Shown here: positions 16,298-26,901 of the stretch, one piece after another
How the letters are laid out: the number at the start of each line of letters is the position of its first letter
Position numbering within the stretch: position 1 is the first letter of the stretch
Notes under the pieces: generated by a model
Database searches by the model: none
What the model was told of the DNA's origin: nothing
What the model saw: only the letters and a program-made list of their open reading frames with translations
Made by a program: the position numbers and the translations under genes
Assembly: GCA_900320845.1 (NCBI GenBank)
Contig: ONTS01000003.1
Location: 1-64,000, forward strand
Direction: 5' to 3'
Length of the DNA: 64,000 bases
From: an uncultured Prevotellaceae bacterium
GTDB taxonomy: Bacteria > Bacteroidota > Bacteroidia > Bacteroidales > Bacteroidaceae

Positions 16298-19200
16298 ATG
16301 AAGAAACATTTATTATTTTTGATTACTCTTCTGGCGGTATTTGTGTCGTCCATGTCGGCGCAGGTATTTCTAGAAGATAATTTTACTTATTCCTCCGGAA
16401 CTTTGGTAGGTCAGGGAGGTTGGGTACGTTATGGTACCGCTTCGAGCAATCCCGTTCAGGTGACGAGTGAGCAACTGTCGTATGAAGGTTATGCTAGTAA
16501 TGTAGGCAAAGCCATTGAGTTGCAGAGTCTTTCGGCTACAGATGAAGATGTTGCCGTGAAGTTTACCTCTGGCGATGAGGAAAGTGTGACTTCGGGAAGC
16601 TTGTACTATTCGATGCTTTTGAACGTAAAAAGCATGACCGACGACAAGACTAACAATGCTTATATTGCCGGTCTGGTACAGCGCAGAGTCAATTCAAGCA
16701 GTTCGTTTCCAAACAACGGTAACGTGTATGGCAAGCTGTTTGTAAAAAAGTCCAGCGATGGCAAGTTTAAAATCGGACTCAATCGCTCCTCCGATGCAGC
16801 TACGGCACAGTTGTATACTGAGACCGAATATGACATGGGCACCACATATCTGGTAGTTGTGAAATATGAAATTGTAGGTACGAATGAGAGTGTTGAGCAA
16901 ACCGATATTGTCTCATTGTACGTGAATCCGGCAACCGACGGCGGTGAGCCTACAGCTGCGACATTGGTTTATAACAATAGTTCGTATACCAGTAACAACG
17001 ATTTCAGAATCAATCCTACAGCTGCGACGAAAACTTATGGTCTGTGGGGTTTGCAGTTGATGCAGAACTTCAAGGCTACGGCCAACTTCCCCAACGTGTT
17101 GGTTGGCAATGTGCGTGTGGCTGACAGCTGGGCACGGCTGATGAAGCAGGGTGGCGGTGAGCCTCCTGTAGGAGAACCTAAGATTACGGCCAGCAAGACC
17201 AGCCTGTCGTTCGGCTCTTCCAATTATGGCTTCGCTCTCACAGGAAAAGAATATACTGCAACCCTCAATGTGAAGGGCACCGGTCTCAAAGATAATATCA
17301 GTATCAGTGGTCTTGAATCGGGCCAGGTTGTTGCCGATAAGACAAGTCTTTCGAAAGATGCAGCCAATGCCGCCAGCGGTGTTGACATCACCTTGACGCT
17401 GAAACCCTCTTCAAACGTGAGCGGTGAGGCCAGCGACAAACTGATATTGGCATCGGAAGGGGCTGATACTGTAGAGATCGCGTTGGCATGGTATGAGATG
17501 GCTCCGACGGTCATCGGCAGCATAAATGGCATGACCGAGACGGAGGACTATACCACCTTGTACAAGCTGAACACCGAAGCTGTGATAACGCATCGTCAGG
17601 GCACGACCCTCTACATTCAGGACAGTCAGTATGGTGGTCAGATTATAGACGAGACAGGACTGCTGAGTGACCTTCCTGTAGGCACTTGTCTGAAGGATAT
17701 CACGGGCTTTGGCTATCATGCTGGCATGACTGGCTATAGCCTGCGTGTGGAAGAAGACATCACGGTGTACAACGTAGGCACTCCTACCGACGCTACGATA
17801 GGCGAACCCGAGGTGATGACGCTGCAGCAGATGGCAACTCAGGGTGTGGCGAAACACAATCGTCTGGTGAAGATTGAAGGCGTGAGCTTCGGTCATCTGT
17901 CGGGCTCGACCTTCAGTCAGTTGGAAGAGGGTGAAGTGTTCGCCACCGATAAGTCAGTACACGTGAAAGACGCTGAAGGTACGACTGCCACAATGCGTAT
18001 CTTTGCTGGTGCAGACTTTATTGGCGAGGCAATCCCACAGACAGGAGACATCATTGGTTTGTCAACAGCGGTGAGTGGATCTGTCATCGCTCCGCGCAGC
18101 AAGGCTGACATCATCGATAATGCAAGTGTTGACCCCGTGGAGCCGAGCATGCTTTGGAACGGTAGCTTTGAAGAATGGCAGAGCGGTGCCTTCGGTATGG
18201 TGACACCATCGAGCTGGGAAACAGCGTTGGGTGAAAGCTCTAAGGAGACCGCCCTCATCAAGGACGGCACCTATGCGCTGCGTCTGAAGGCAGGCAGCAA
18301 CTCTACTTCAGGTAAGTTGCGTCAGGAAATTAAGCCCGACCCAACAGGAGAAACAGCCTTCATTGCAGGAGAGCAGTATGAACTGACCATCAACTACCAC
18401 ATCGTGAAGAAGAATGCCGACGGCAATGCTTTGGTGCTGAACAGCTTCTGGCGCAACGGCGACGAAGTGCTGGACGGCGATAAGGATGTGCTGAACAATG
18501 GCGAACAGCTGGCAGGCGAAGAAGGGCAATGGGCTGCAAAGACCATTATCACCACAGTGCCTGCCAATGCCAACGGATTCTACTTCTCACTGCAAGTGGA
18601 TAAGAAAGCCGAAGTAGTGTTCGACAACTTCAGTTTCCGTCGCCATGTGGGCGATGAGCCTCAGATATTCGTCTCCCCGCAAACACTGCAGTTCAACACC
18701 ACGCTCGGCACTCCGATGCAGAAGGAGATACTGATAAAGACAACGAACATCAGTAATCCTACATCGTTGGAGATAACAGGCGTCGACAAGTCGCACTTCT
18801 CAATAAGCCAAAGCACCATTGCAGCCGGTTCGCATTCGACAGTCGTCACCGTAACATACAATCCCACGGCTGTATCGAACAATCATAAGGCTTCACTGCT
18901 CATCGACCCGCAGACAACAGGCCTCTCCGCCATTGTATCTCTGACGGGCAGCAACTATGACCCGGCGGCTCTGCCAAAGATTAGCGTGACACCAACCAGC
19001 CTTGACTTTGAAGCCGAAGTGGGCAAGGCGCAAACCAAGACGGTGATTGTGAACAGTGAAAATATTGCCGACTACTATATTGCCGCGCGTGTAGGAGACA
19101 CCTCTTCTGGTCAGTTTGCACTGACAAGCGGTGCCCTGGCGAAGAATACCGAGACTACATTGGAGATTACCTTCCGTCCGACGGATGTGGGCACACACAC

Positions 19201-20302
19201 GCAGACCGTCGTACTGTCGGCAGAAGGTGCGGAATCGGTAACCATTAACCTGACCGGTGTGGCTACGGCAAGCACTACTCCCGACAAGGAAGGCGACTCA
19301 TGGCCCTTATCGGAACTCAATCCGCTGAAGTTGATGATAGAAAACTTTGACAACGTGGGACAAAACAACAAGCCTATCAGCATTGAGGGTTGGAAGAATA
19401 TAGCTGAAAAGGGCAAGCGCGCATGGTGGGGCTATACCATCGACGGTGAGAAAGCCGCCAAGGTTACCGCCTACTACTATGGCGTGGATGAGCGTACGGA
19501 AGCCGAACAATGGCTCGTCACACCAGCTCTAGACTTCAAGAATGCCGAGAATAAACTCTTCACCTTCCGTGTGAGAGGCGACTTCATGCCCGATGAAGGT
19601 CTGGAAGATAAGCTCGACCTCTGTCTGATGTACTACGATGCAGAGAAGAACCTGCAAGCTGAAGTAATCAATGCCGGAATACCTACCACAGCCGACAACA
19701 ATGAGGATTGGCTTGAGATACACCTCAACCTGAATGGTGCTGAATATCAAGACATCATTCCCGACGTATTCTTCATGGGCTTCAGATTCCATACTCTTAA
19801 TGCCGGTAGCCATTCGTCAGTGGTTTACTATGTTGACGACGTGACATGGGGCAGAACAGATGTTCCGACACTCACTCCCTCGACGACAGCCATCACTGAG
19901 AATACACCGCTGAAGCAAGAATGGACCAGCCAGCCCATAACTGTTGCGGCTAACCAGCTTACCAATCCGATAACTCTCTCGCTCGGTGGTCCGAGTGCAA
20001 GCTACTTCTCGCTCCCCGTAGCAGAACTGCCAGCCACCGGAGGACAATTTGTTGTAAAGATGAAGGCCTCCGATGATGAAGCATCCTATGGGGCATACGT
20101 GAGAATAAGCTCGCGTGGTGCAGCCGATGTGTATGTGATGCTTGCCGTGAACGCAACAAATGCAACAGGAATCACAGATATCACAGGCGAAAATGCAAGC
20201 CAAATGACTATATACGACATACAAGGACGTAAACTCAACAGCAATGTCATCACACGTCCCGGACTGTATATCGTCAACGGTAAGAAAGTGCTTGTTAAGT
20301 AA
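16298..20302 (+). CDS. Large multidomain secreted surface protein with sorting tail
   Basis: The start at 16298 gives the signal peptide MKKHLLFLITLLAVFVSSMSAQ; the longer frame from 16187 begins inside the promoter. The 1334 aa contain, in order, an N-terminal beta-sandwich (about 20-290), an Ig-like beta domain (about 300-405), an OB-fold-like region (410-590; VIGSINGMTETEDYTTLYKL and LYIQDSQYGGQIID), a carbohydrate-binding-like module (about 610-770; MLWNGSFEEWQSGAFG), two ASH/HYDIN-like repeats (770-980; ISVTPTSLDFEAEVGKAQTK), a second lectin-like domain with YYVDDVTWG (about 1000-1170), and a C-terminal tail with YDIQGRKLN and NGKKVLVK. It is probably exported to the cell surface, with adhesion or glycan binding likely. 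No catalytic motif was found. Confidence 0.75.
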   Translation: MKKHLLFLITLLAVFVSSMSAQVFLEDNFTYSSGTLVGQGGWVRYGTASSNPVQVTSEQLSYEGYASNVGKAIELQSLSATDEDVAVKFTSGDEESVTSGSLYYSMLLNVKSMTDDKTNNAYIAGLVQRRVNSSSSFPNNGNVYGKLFVKKSSDGKFKIGLNRSSDAATAQLYTETEYDMGTTYLVVVKYEIVGTNESVEQTDIVSLYVNPATDGGEPTAATLVYNNSSYTSNNDFRINPTAATKTYGLWGLQLMQNFKATANFPNVLVGNVRVADSWARLMKQGGGEPPVGEPKITASKTSLSFGSSNYGFALTGKEYTATLNVKGTGLKDNISISGLESGQVVADKTSLSKDAANAASGVDITLTLKPSSNVSGEASDKLILASEGADTVEIALAWYEMAPTVIGSINGMTETEDYTTLYKLNTEAVITHRQGTTLYIQDSQYGGQIIDETGLLSDLPVGTCLKDITGFGYHAGMTGYSLRVEEDITVYNVGTPTDATIGEPEVMTLQQMATQGVAKHNRLVKIEGVSFGHLSGSTFSQLEEGEVFATDKSVHVKDAEGTTATMRIFAGADFIGEAIPQTGDIIGLSTAVSGSVIAPRSKADIIDNASVDPVEPSMLWNGSFEEWQSGAFGMVTPSSWETALGESSKETALIKDGTYALRLKAGSNSTSGKLRQEIKPDPTGETAFIAGEQYELTINYHIVKKNADGNALVLNSFWRNGDEVLDGDKDVLNNGEQLAGEEGQWAAKTIITTVPANANGFYFSLQVDKKAEVVFDNFSFRRHVGDEPQIFVSPQTLQFNTTLGTPMQKEILIKTTNISNPTSLEITGVDKSHFSISQSTIAAGSHSTVVTVTYNPTAVSNNHKASLLIDPQTTGLSAIVSLTGSNYDPAALPKISVTPTSLDFEAEVGKAQTKTVIVNSENIADYYIAARVGDTSSGQFALTSGALAKNTETTLEITFRPTDVGTHTQTVVLSAEGAESVTINLTGVATASTTPDKEGDSWPLSELNPLKLMIENFDNVGQNNKPISIEGWKNIAEKGKRAWWGYTIDGEKAAKVTAYYYGVDERTEAEQWLVTPALDFKNAENKLFTFRVRGDFMPDEGLEDKLDLCLMYYDAEKNLQAEVINAGIPTTADNNEDWLEIHLNLNGAEYQDIIPDVFFMGFRFHTLNAGSHSSVVYYVDDVTWGRTDVPTLTPSTTAITENTPLKQEWTSQPITVAANQLTNPITLSLGGPSASYFSLPVAELPATGGQFVVKMKASDDEASYGAYVRISSRGAADVYVMLAVNATNATGITDITGENASQMTIYDIQGRKLNSNVITRPGLYIVNGKKVLVK

Positions 20303-20322
20303 ATAGCATTGCTGTCATAACA

Positions 20323-20368
20323 ATCAGCCAGATGAGTGCCAGAAGACTTATCTGGCTGATTTCTTTGT
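20323..20368 (+). terminator. Terminator after the large surface protein gene
   Basis: ATCAGCCAGAT (20323-20333) and ATCTGGCTGAT (20350-20360) form a perfect 11-bp stem followed by a T-rich stretch. Confidence 0.8.
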
Positions 20369-20525
20369 AGGTTATGGGTAATTTTGTACAGGGAATCTTT
20401 GCATTGTTTGAACTTATTTGTATTATTGCATGGTAAAGTAATCCCTTGACGGTAATCAGAAAGGCACATGGACAATGGCGCAAAAAGGGGAAAGAATAGA
20501 TAGTCAATGTAAATAATGGTGATAT

Positions 20526-23500
20526 ATGAAAAAAATACTCTTCTTACTTAGTCTCCTCATCCCATCCCTCATATGGGCGGGACCTGTGAACAAATCGAAG
20601 GCTCTTGGTGAAGCCCTCAGCTTCGTAAAGCAGAAAATAGGTACAGATGCCGAGCTTGCAATGGCATTGGCAGTACGTGGCGAAATGACAGCCTTGGGTG
20701 TGCCAGGCTATTACATCTTCAACATCGGCGACAACAACGGCTTTGTGATAGTAGCCGGCGACGACCGAACAGCACCCATCATAGGCTATAGCAATGAGGG
20801 AAATATCGATAAGAACCGCATGCCAGACAATATGAAGGCATGGCTCGACGCCTGTGGCAAGGAACTGAAGACGCTTGCCACCATGGACGACGTACAGGCA
20901 AGAAAGATGATGCGAGCACCAAGACAGCGCAATGTAAGTACGCGCAACTCGATAGCTCCCCTCATCACCACCAAATGGGACCAAGCTACGCCCTATTGGA
21001 ATGAATGTCCGCAGTTTATGAACTCCGATAACGAAGCCGACGGCTATGAACTGGCTTACACAGGATGTGTGGCAACAGCCATGTCGCAAATAATGTATTT
21101 CCACAAATACCCAACGGCGACGACTAAGGAAATTCCTGCCTACTCATTCACTTACAGTGACGGCAACTTCAACTACTCCACGGTGCAGATGCCCGCCCTT
21201 CCTACGACCACTTTTGACTGGGAACACATGCGCGAGACATATACTGGAGCGGAAGATGATGTGTATACATCAGCTGTGGCACACCTGATGTTCTACGTGG
21301 GCTGCGCAGCTAAGATGCAATATGGCAGAAATGCTTCAGGAGCCTATACCGACGATATCCCGCCAGCATTCGCCCTATTCGGCTATGGCTCGAAGATTGC
21401 CTACCGCAACGACTACACGCAGGCAACATGGGACGACCTTGTGTACGAAGAACTGAAAGCCGGACGCCCGATGATATACAACGGTACTGCCGGGAGTGGC
21501 GGTGGACACTCGTTCATCTGCGACGGATTTGAGTATGGTGACTATTTCCACATCAACTGGGGATGGGGAGGTATGGGCAATGGCTACTTCCAACTGTCGA
21601 TACTTAACCCCAGTGCCAGCGGCATCGGAGGCTCATCGTCCAGCGAAGGGTACAACATGAAGCAGAACATCATATATAACATCATCCCCGGTGCTGCCAG
21701 CGGCGGCGATAATCCCGACGTGGAAGAGCCTGTACTCACTGCTACGAACATCAGCGGACCTACTGCATGGGACCGCGACAAGAAGTCAGACGCCTTTAAG
21801 ATACACAAAAGCAAGATTGTGAAAGTGAGCTTCTCTGACCATGCCGGAACTGGAAAGAAATTCAAAGAAGCCTTGGGACTCTACAATCCCGAAACCGATA
21901 CCTATACACTTGTTGAAAACTCGGCTACAACCATTTATTCCACCGTCACCACATCGGCTTTGGGACAGACGGTACAGTTCGGTAGCGGTATCATGTCCAA
22001 TGCCTCCAACGTTATTAAGTTCGGTGCAGGACTGACAGGAAAGTTCCGTCTTGTGGGTATGTATCAGCTGGAAGGTACCACCGAGTGGAAACCGATGAAG
22101 GAGAGCGACCGCTATTATATAGAGGTGACGCTGAATAATACGACGTGTACGGCAATCTATCATCCCGCCATTGACCTGAGTGTGACCGACTGGAGCTTCA
22201 CAGGCGAGAAGAAAGTAGGCTCAAAACTGCAAGTGAATGCTACAGTGAAGAACAACAGTGCCGATCGTTTCTTCGGCGATATCTACCTCGACTTCGGCGG
22301 ACAGCAGATAGATGAGTATTCACAATACACCACCGTCGTGCAGACTGAGGTGCTGGCAGGCAAGGAACAAACCGTGACGTTCAACGTATCGCCTGCAACA
22401 GCGGGTACAAAGACCGTGACAGCCATGCTGATAGATAAGTACGGTGGCTACACCAACCTCCAGAAGTCTACCTCCGTTGTCATAATGGAAAGTGCCGAGG
22501 CTGAGGAAATCAATCTCTCTGTTGTCATCGATGCTGACAATGCCGAGGCTGGCGGAGGCGAAAACGTCAACGGAACCATTTACGACAGCCACGCACGCTT
22601 CAAAGCAACGATAAAGAACCACACGTCGGGCGAGTACAACAAGTATGTGCTGGCACCGCTCTTCATCTGTAAGTGGGATAATGAGACAGGTAAATACTCC
22701 GGCTCAATGGTAACCTATAAGCAGCAGCCCCTGTCTCTTGCTGCCGGCGAGGAGAAGACTCTGTATTTCGACTTCGACAACTTGGCATACGGCGCTGTAT
22801 ACTCGCTCAACATCTACGCACGCAACAATGTTCCCGACAGTGAAGATGCCAGCCACGTTGACAATATCGTAAAGAGTGGAGAGTCGAAGTTCTATGCCAT
22901 AGAGCGCGGCATCATCACATGGACCGGCGACGGCGCACGTCAGGGCTACAAGCCCGAGGAAGGCTTCGCCATTCCAGACAATGTAGCAGCCGTAAGCCTC
23001 GAGGGCCTCACCCTCACCTCGGTCAATGCCAACGCCAATCCTAATACATTATATTATATAAGTACAGGACAAACAATGCCGACAGGACTTGAAGGCAAGA
23101 ATGTCATTACCGAGGGCCATGCTACCAATATTGTGCTCGAGGATGGTTACGACTTCTTCACACCGCAGACCTTCACAGCTGACAACATCAGCTACACACG
23201 TCAGTTTGCTGTGGGACGCAACATCAGTGACAATACAGGCTGGAGCACCATCGTCCTGCCATTTGCTCCCACAGCTGTACACAATCAGACAGACGGAAAT
23301 GCTATCGACTGGTTCCGCTCGTCTACTGATAGCGGCAAGCAGTTCTGGCTTTGCAGCTTCGCAGAGGAGGACGGAGACGTGGCATACTTCCGTTATGCAC
23401 CCGAGATGCAAGCCAATGTGCCTTATCTCATAGCTGTTTGCGATGATACCTGGGGCGCTGCCGGAGACATGAGAGGAAAGAAAATCGTGTGGAGCGCATC

Positions 23501-23879
23501 CAATGCTACCGTAAAACCCGATGCCATAGCCTACACCAGTGGCAGCAACCTTTTCTTGGCAGGCACCTTTGTCAAGACAACGCTTGCTGACATCCTGGCG
23601 ATGAACAACAGCGGTAACGCGTTTGATGCTGACGCAAGCCAGATTATTGAAGCGTTCCGCGCCTACTTCGACTTTGTCAACACTAACAGCACAGACAACA
23701 AGCTGATAGATATCATCATTCTCGGAGACATTGTCACAGGCATCAACGATCTCAATAACAACCAATCAGCCGATGTACACGCTGTATACGACTTGCAAGG
23801 ACGTAAGGTGTCGGATGGAAAGACAACCCTTCCGCGTGGTATATACATCTCCAACGGAAAGAAAATCATCAAGAAATAA
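20526..23879 (+). CDS. Secreted C10-family cysteine protease (streptopain/interpain-like)
   Basis: This 1117-aa protein has signal peptide MKKILFLLSLLIPSLIWAG and a SpeB-type propeptide (about 20-140; GYYIFNIGDNNGFVIVAGDD). The catalytic domain (about 145-385) has the nucleophile in TGCVATAMSQIMYFHKYP (Cys181) and the catalytic His in GGGHSFICDGF (His328), followed by HINWGWGGMGNGYF. Ig-like and other beta modules occupy 400-1070, and the end is YDLQGRKVSD plus GIYISNGKKIIKK. Relatives include interpain A of Prevotella intermedia and PrtT of Porphyromonas, which degrade host proteins. Both active-site residues are present, so it is probably active. The propeptide is probably removed after secretion. 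Confidence 0.9.
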   Translation: MKKILFLLSLLIPSLIWAGPVNKSKALGEALSFVKQKIGTDAELAMALAVRGEMTALGVPGYYIFNIGDNNGFVIVAGDDRTAPIIGYSNEGNIDKNRMPDNMKAWLDACGKELKTLATMDDVQARKMMRAPRQRNVSTRNSIAPLITTKWDQATPYWNECPQFMNSDNEADGYELAYTGCVATAMSQIMYFHKYPTATTKEIPAYSFTYSDGNFNYSTVQMPALPTTTFDWEHMRETYTGAEDDVYTSAVAHLMFYVGCAAKMQYGRNASGAYTDDIPPAFALFGYGSKIAYRNDYTQATWDDLVYEELKAGRPMIYNGTAGSGGGHSFICDGFEYGDYFHINWGWGGMGNGYFQLSILNPSASGIGGSSSSEGYNMKQNIIYNIIPGAASGGDNPDVEEPVLTATNISGPTAWDRDKKSDAFKIHKSKIVKVSFSDHAGTGKKFKEALGLYNPETDTYTLVENSATTIYSTVTTSALGQTVQFGSGIMSNASNVIKFGAGLTGKFRLVGMYQLEGTTEWKPMKESDRYYIEVTLNNTTCTAIYHPAIDLSVTDWSFTGEKKVGSKLQVNATVKNNSADRFFGDIYLDFGGQQIDEYSQYTTVVQTEVLAGKEQTVTFNVSPATAGTKTVTAMLIDKYGGYTNLQKSTSVVIMESAEAEEINLSVVIDADNAEAGGGENVNGTIYDSHARFKATIKNHTSGEYNKYVLAPLFICKWDNETGKYSGSMVTYKQQPLSLAAGEEKTLYFDFDNLAYGAVYSLNIYARNNVPDSEDASHVDNIVKSGESKFYAIERGIITWTGDGARQGYKPEEGFAIPDNVAAVSLEGLTLTSVNANANPNTLYYISTGQTMPTGLEGKNVITEGHATNIVLEDGYDFFTPQTFTADNISYTRQFAVGRNISDNTGWSTIVLPFAPTAVHNQTDGNAIDWFRSSTDSGKQFWLCSFAEEDGDVAYFRYAPEMQANVPYLIAVCDDTWGAAGDMRGKKIVWSASNATVKPDAIAYTSGSNLFLAGTFVKTTLADILAMNNSGNAFDADASQIIEAFRAYFDFVNTNSTDNKLIDIIILGDIVTGINDLNNNQSADVHAVYDLQGRKVSDGKTTLPRGIYISNGKKIIKK

Positions 23880-23896
23880 GGAGATAAGGGTACAGA

Positions 23897-23938
23897 AAAA
23901 AGTTAAAGGAGTTAAGCGCTTAACTCCTTTAACTTTTT
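23897..23938. terminator. Perfect 42-bp palindrome, bidirectional terminator
   Basis: The two 21-base arms meet at 23917/23918 and are fully complementary, with A5 at the left edge and T5 at the right. It lies between the convergent C10 protease and M16 peptidase genes and can terminate both. Confidence 0.88.
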
Positions 23939-23952
23939 ATATTGCGTTTAGT

Positions 23953-26766
23953 TTATTCCGAAATCATGGTCACTTCTATGCGTCGTTTCTGTCGTAGCAT
24001 GTCCTGTGCAATGCGTTGTACATCGGCCGCACTGACGCTGTTCAATACCTGTTCGAAGTCGGTATGGTAGTCGATGCCGTGGCGCAGTTCGTTGTACATG
24101 ATGTGATCCCAATATCCGTTGTCTTTGATGTTTTGTCCATGAGCCTTCATCAGATATTTGCGCACTTTGTCCATGGAGCCGCCGAGTGGACCGTTTTGGG
24201 CAATACGCTCTATCTGTTGGTAGATGATAGGGATGAGTTCCTCGTATTTGGCAGGGTCGGTTCGGAAACTTATCTTCACCAATGTGTTGGGCGTTGTGGT
24301 CTTACTCATTTGGTAGCTCACGCCCACTCCGTAGGTTCCGCCTTTCTCTTCGCGTACACTGTCGGTGTAGGCTATCTGCAGGCAGCGCACGAACATGTCC
24401 AGCTCGAGGTCGGTCTTAGGCAGGAAAGGCTCCTCAAAGGTGTAGTATATGCCCACTGTAGCAGCAGGAGTGTTGTTTTTCTGATGATAGACGTGTGTCT
24501 CGTCAGCCTTACGAACGCGTGGGTACGTGTCAGCCCATGTCTCTTTTCTGCCGGCTGAGGGTAACGAGGCTACGTACTGACAGAGCATCGGACGCAGTTG
24601 GTCAAGGTCAACATTGCCTACCAGTATCATGTTGAATCCGTTGGCGTCGCTGAAACGTTCCTTATATATCTGCATGATGCGGTCGTAGTTCACCGAATTG
24701 AGGCTCTGCTGTGTGCGTGGTGCTATACGTGGATGGTTGCCGTAGAGCAGCACGCGCGTCGTGTCGTTGTATCCCACGGTGGGGTTGGCGTTGCGGTTGG
24801 TCAGGAAGGAACGCATGCGGTTCATCTCGCCGTCAAAGGCCTGTTCGTCACGTCGCGGCTGAGTGAAGTACAGATAAGTAAGCTGCAGCATCGTCTTGAT
24901 GTCATCCGGCGATGCCGTTCCGCTGATACCCTGTGTCTCGTCGCCCACGAAAGGTGTCACACTGACGCGCTTTGAGGCGAGTGTCTTCTGCAAAGTAAGC
25001 TGGTCGAGCTGTCCCACACCGCCCTTTACGATGGCTGTAGAGATGAGTGAGAAGTTCTGTGCGTCGCTGTCAGGGTAGAGGCTGGTGCCGCCTTCGCCGT
25101 AGAAGCGCATCATCACCTGGTCTTTGCTAAAGTCTGTAGGCTTTACATATACGTTGATGCCATTGCTCAGCGTGAATTGTGTCACACCGTGTTTGTAAAC
25201 TTTCTCTTCTACGATGCTGCCCGCAACAGGCTCTACTGTCATGAGCTCTGCGGCAGCCTTCACGTCGTTGTACGGCTCTATGTCGGTGCGAGTTTGTGCC
25301 TCGTTGATCCACTGACGCAGCTCGTCATGTGTGGGACGGGTGAATCCGGGTTTGTCAGGATAGTAGCATACCAACACTTGATTGCGGTCGGTGATGATTT
25401 CTTTCACGGCGCTGTTCACCTCATCGAGGGTCACTTCGCTGTCGAATTGCTTAGTCAGTGCCAGATTCTCGTCGGCTGTAAGCATCGGTTCTGATGTAAG
25501 AAAGTTGCGCAGTGCTACACCTACCAGGTGCTTGTTGCCTCTGTCGTTGCGCTCTGCAAAGCTACGCTCGACACGCTTCATCCGTTCAGCCTTGGCTCGT
25601 TGCAGCTCGTCGGCGGTGAAGCCGTAGCGGCGTGCCTGCTCGCTCACTGTGAGGATGGCGTCGAAGGAGCCGCGAATGTTCTCCTGACGACAGCCGAAGG
25701 AGAGTGAGAAGGCGTCCTTGGTGCGGCTTACGAAGAAACTGCCGTTGCGCGTTGAGGCATTGAGTATAGGCGGAACAGGCAGGTGTTGCAACTCTTGCAG
25801 ACGATAGCTCAGCATGCGGCTGATGAGAAATTCCACGTAATCATCGCGCTGATACTTCACCAGATGTTTCTCGTCGTCGGGTGTGGCATCGCGCTTCATG
25901 TATAGATTGGCAAGCATAATGGGTTGTTCGTTGTCCTGCTCTGTGGCGATGATGAGCTCATCGTTGTCGCCAACGGGATAATATTCGCGCTTGGCAGCGT
26001 CCTTCTTGGGAGCGGGAATCTTGCCGAAGAGCCTCTTTATTTGTGCCTCCATGCGGTCGACGTCGATGTCGCCCACCACGATGATAGCCTGTAGGTCAGG
26101 ACGATACCATTTGTGGTAGTAGTCGCGCAGGGCGTCGTAAGTGAAGTTGTCCACCACGTCCATCGAGCCGATGGGCAGGCAGTCTTCGTACTTTGTGCCT
26201 TTATAGATGACGGGCATCACCTTTTCCATCATGCGTTGTACGGCACGGTCGGCGCGTCGGGTGCGCCATTCCTCATGGATGACGCCGCGTTCCTTGTCAA
26301 TTTCTTCATCCTCCAGCAGCAGGTAGTGGCTCCAGTCGTGCAGGATGAGCAGACACGAGTCGATGATGCCTTGCCGTTTTACGGGCACTGCGGAGATGTT
26401 GTATACCGTCTGGTCTACGCTGGTATAGGCATTGAGATTGGCTCCGAACTTCACACCGATGGTTTCGCACCACGGTACGATATTCATGCCCTTGCCTTTC
26501 GTGTTGAAGTGCTTGGTTCCATTGAATGCCATGTGCTCAAGGAAGTGTGCCAGTCCTCGCTGACGAGGTTCCTCAAGGATGCTGCCCACGCGCTGGGCGA
26601 TGTAGAACTCTGCCAATCCGGGCTCCTTGGCATTGTGACGGATGTAGTAAGTGAGGCCGTTTTTCAGCTTGCCCGTACGGAAACTCTTGTCGTTGCTCAC
26701 ACTCTGTGCAGTGGCGGTAGACACCAAGGCGCAGAAGAGAACGAGATAGGAGATGAGTCGTTTCAT
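23953..26766 (-). CDS. M16 family zinc metallopeptidase, periplasmic
   Basis: This 937-aa protein has signal peptide MKRLISYLVLFCALVSTATAQ. The inverted zinc motif HFLEH is at residues 74-78 (His74, Glu77, His78), and a downstream acidic segment (DEEIDKERGVIHEEW, about 153-167) supplies the third ligand. Two M16 repeats follow: an active N-terminal half, and a C-terminal half (from about 500) lacking the motif, as in pitrilysin-type single-chain enzymes. It is probably a peptide-degrading enzyme in the periplasm. It starts 135 bases after the stop of the DUF6850 gene on the same strand and may be the last gene of that transport cluster, or have its own promoter in the gap. Confidence 0.9.
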   Translation of the reverse strand: MKRLISYLVLFCALVSTATAQSVSNDKSFRTGKLKNGLTYYIRHNAKEPGLAEFYIAQRVGSILEEPRQRGLAHFLEHMAFNGTKHFNTKGKGMNIVPWCETIGVKFGANLNAYTSVDQTVYNISAVPVKRQGIIDSCLLILHDWSHYLLLEDEEIDKERGVIHEEWRTRRADRAVQRMMEKVMPVIYKGTKYEDCLPIGSMDVVDNFTYDALRDYYHKWYRPDLQAIIVVGDIDVDRMEAQIKRLFGKIPAPKKDAAKREYYPVGDNDELIIATEQDNEQPIMLANLYMKRDATPDDEKHLVKYQRDDYVEFLISRMLSYRLQELQHLPVPPILNASTRNGSFFVSRTKDAFSLSFGCRQENIRGSFDAILTVSEQARRYGFTADELQRAKAERMKRVERSFAERNDRGNKHLVGVALRNFLTSEPMLTADENLALTKQFDSEVTLDEVNSAVKEIITDRNQVLVCYYPDKPGFTRPTHDELRQWINEAQTRTDIEPYNDVKAAAELMTVEPVAGSIVEEKVYKHGVTQFTLSNGINVYVKPTDFSKDQVMMRFYGEGGTSLYPDSDAQNFSLISTAIVKGGVGQLDQLTLQKTLASKRVSVTPFVGDETQGISGTASPDDIKTMLQLTYLYFTQPRRDEQAFDGEMNRMRSFLTNRNANPTVGYNDTTRVLLYGNHPRIAPRTQQSLNSVNYDRIMQIYKERFSDANGFNMILVGNVDLDQLRPMLCQYVASLPSAGRKETWADTYPRVRKADETHVYHQKNNTPAATVGIYYTFEEPFLPKTDLELDMFVRCLQIAYTDSVREEKGGTYGVGVSYQMSKTTTPNTLVKISFRTDPAKYEELIPIIYQQIERIAQNGPLGGSMDKVRKYLMKAHGQNIKDNGYWDHIMYNELRHGIDYHTDFEQVLNSVSAADVQRIAQDMLRQKRRIEVTMISE

Positions 26767-26901
26767 AATGATTTTTATATTGTTTATTATTGTAATGTTG
26801 CAAGGATTGCAAAAGAGATGCTGAAGGTGCTATATCAACAAAGATTTTCGCCTATTCTGTCGCTCTATTGAGTCATTAGGGCTGATGGATTAGCTTTTCC
26901 T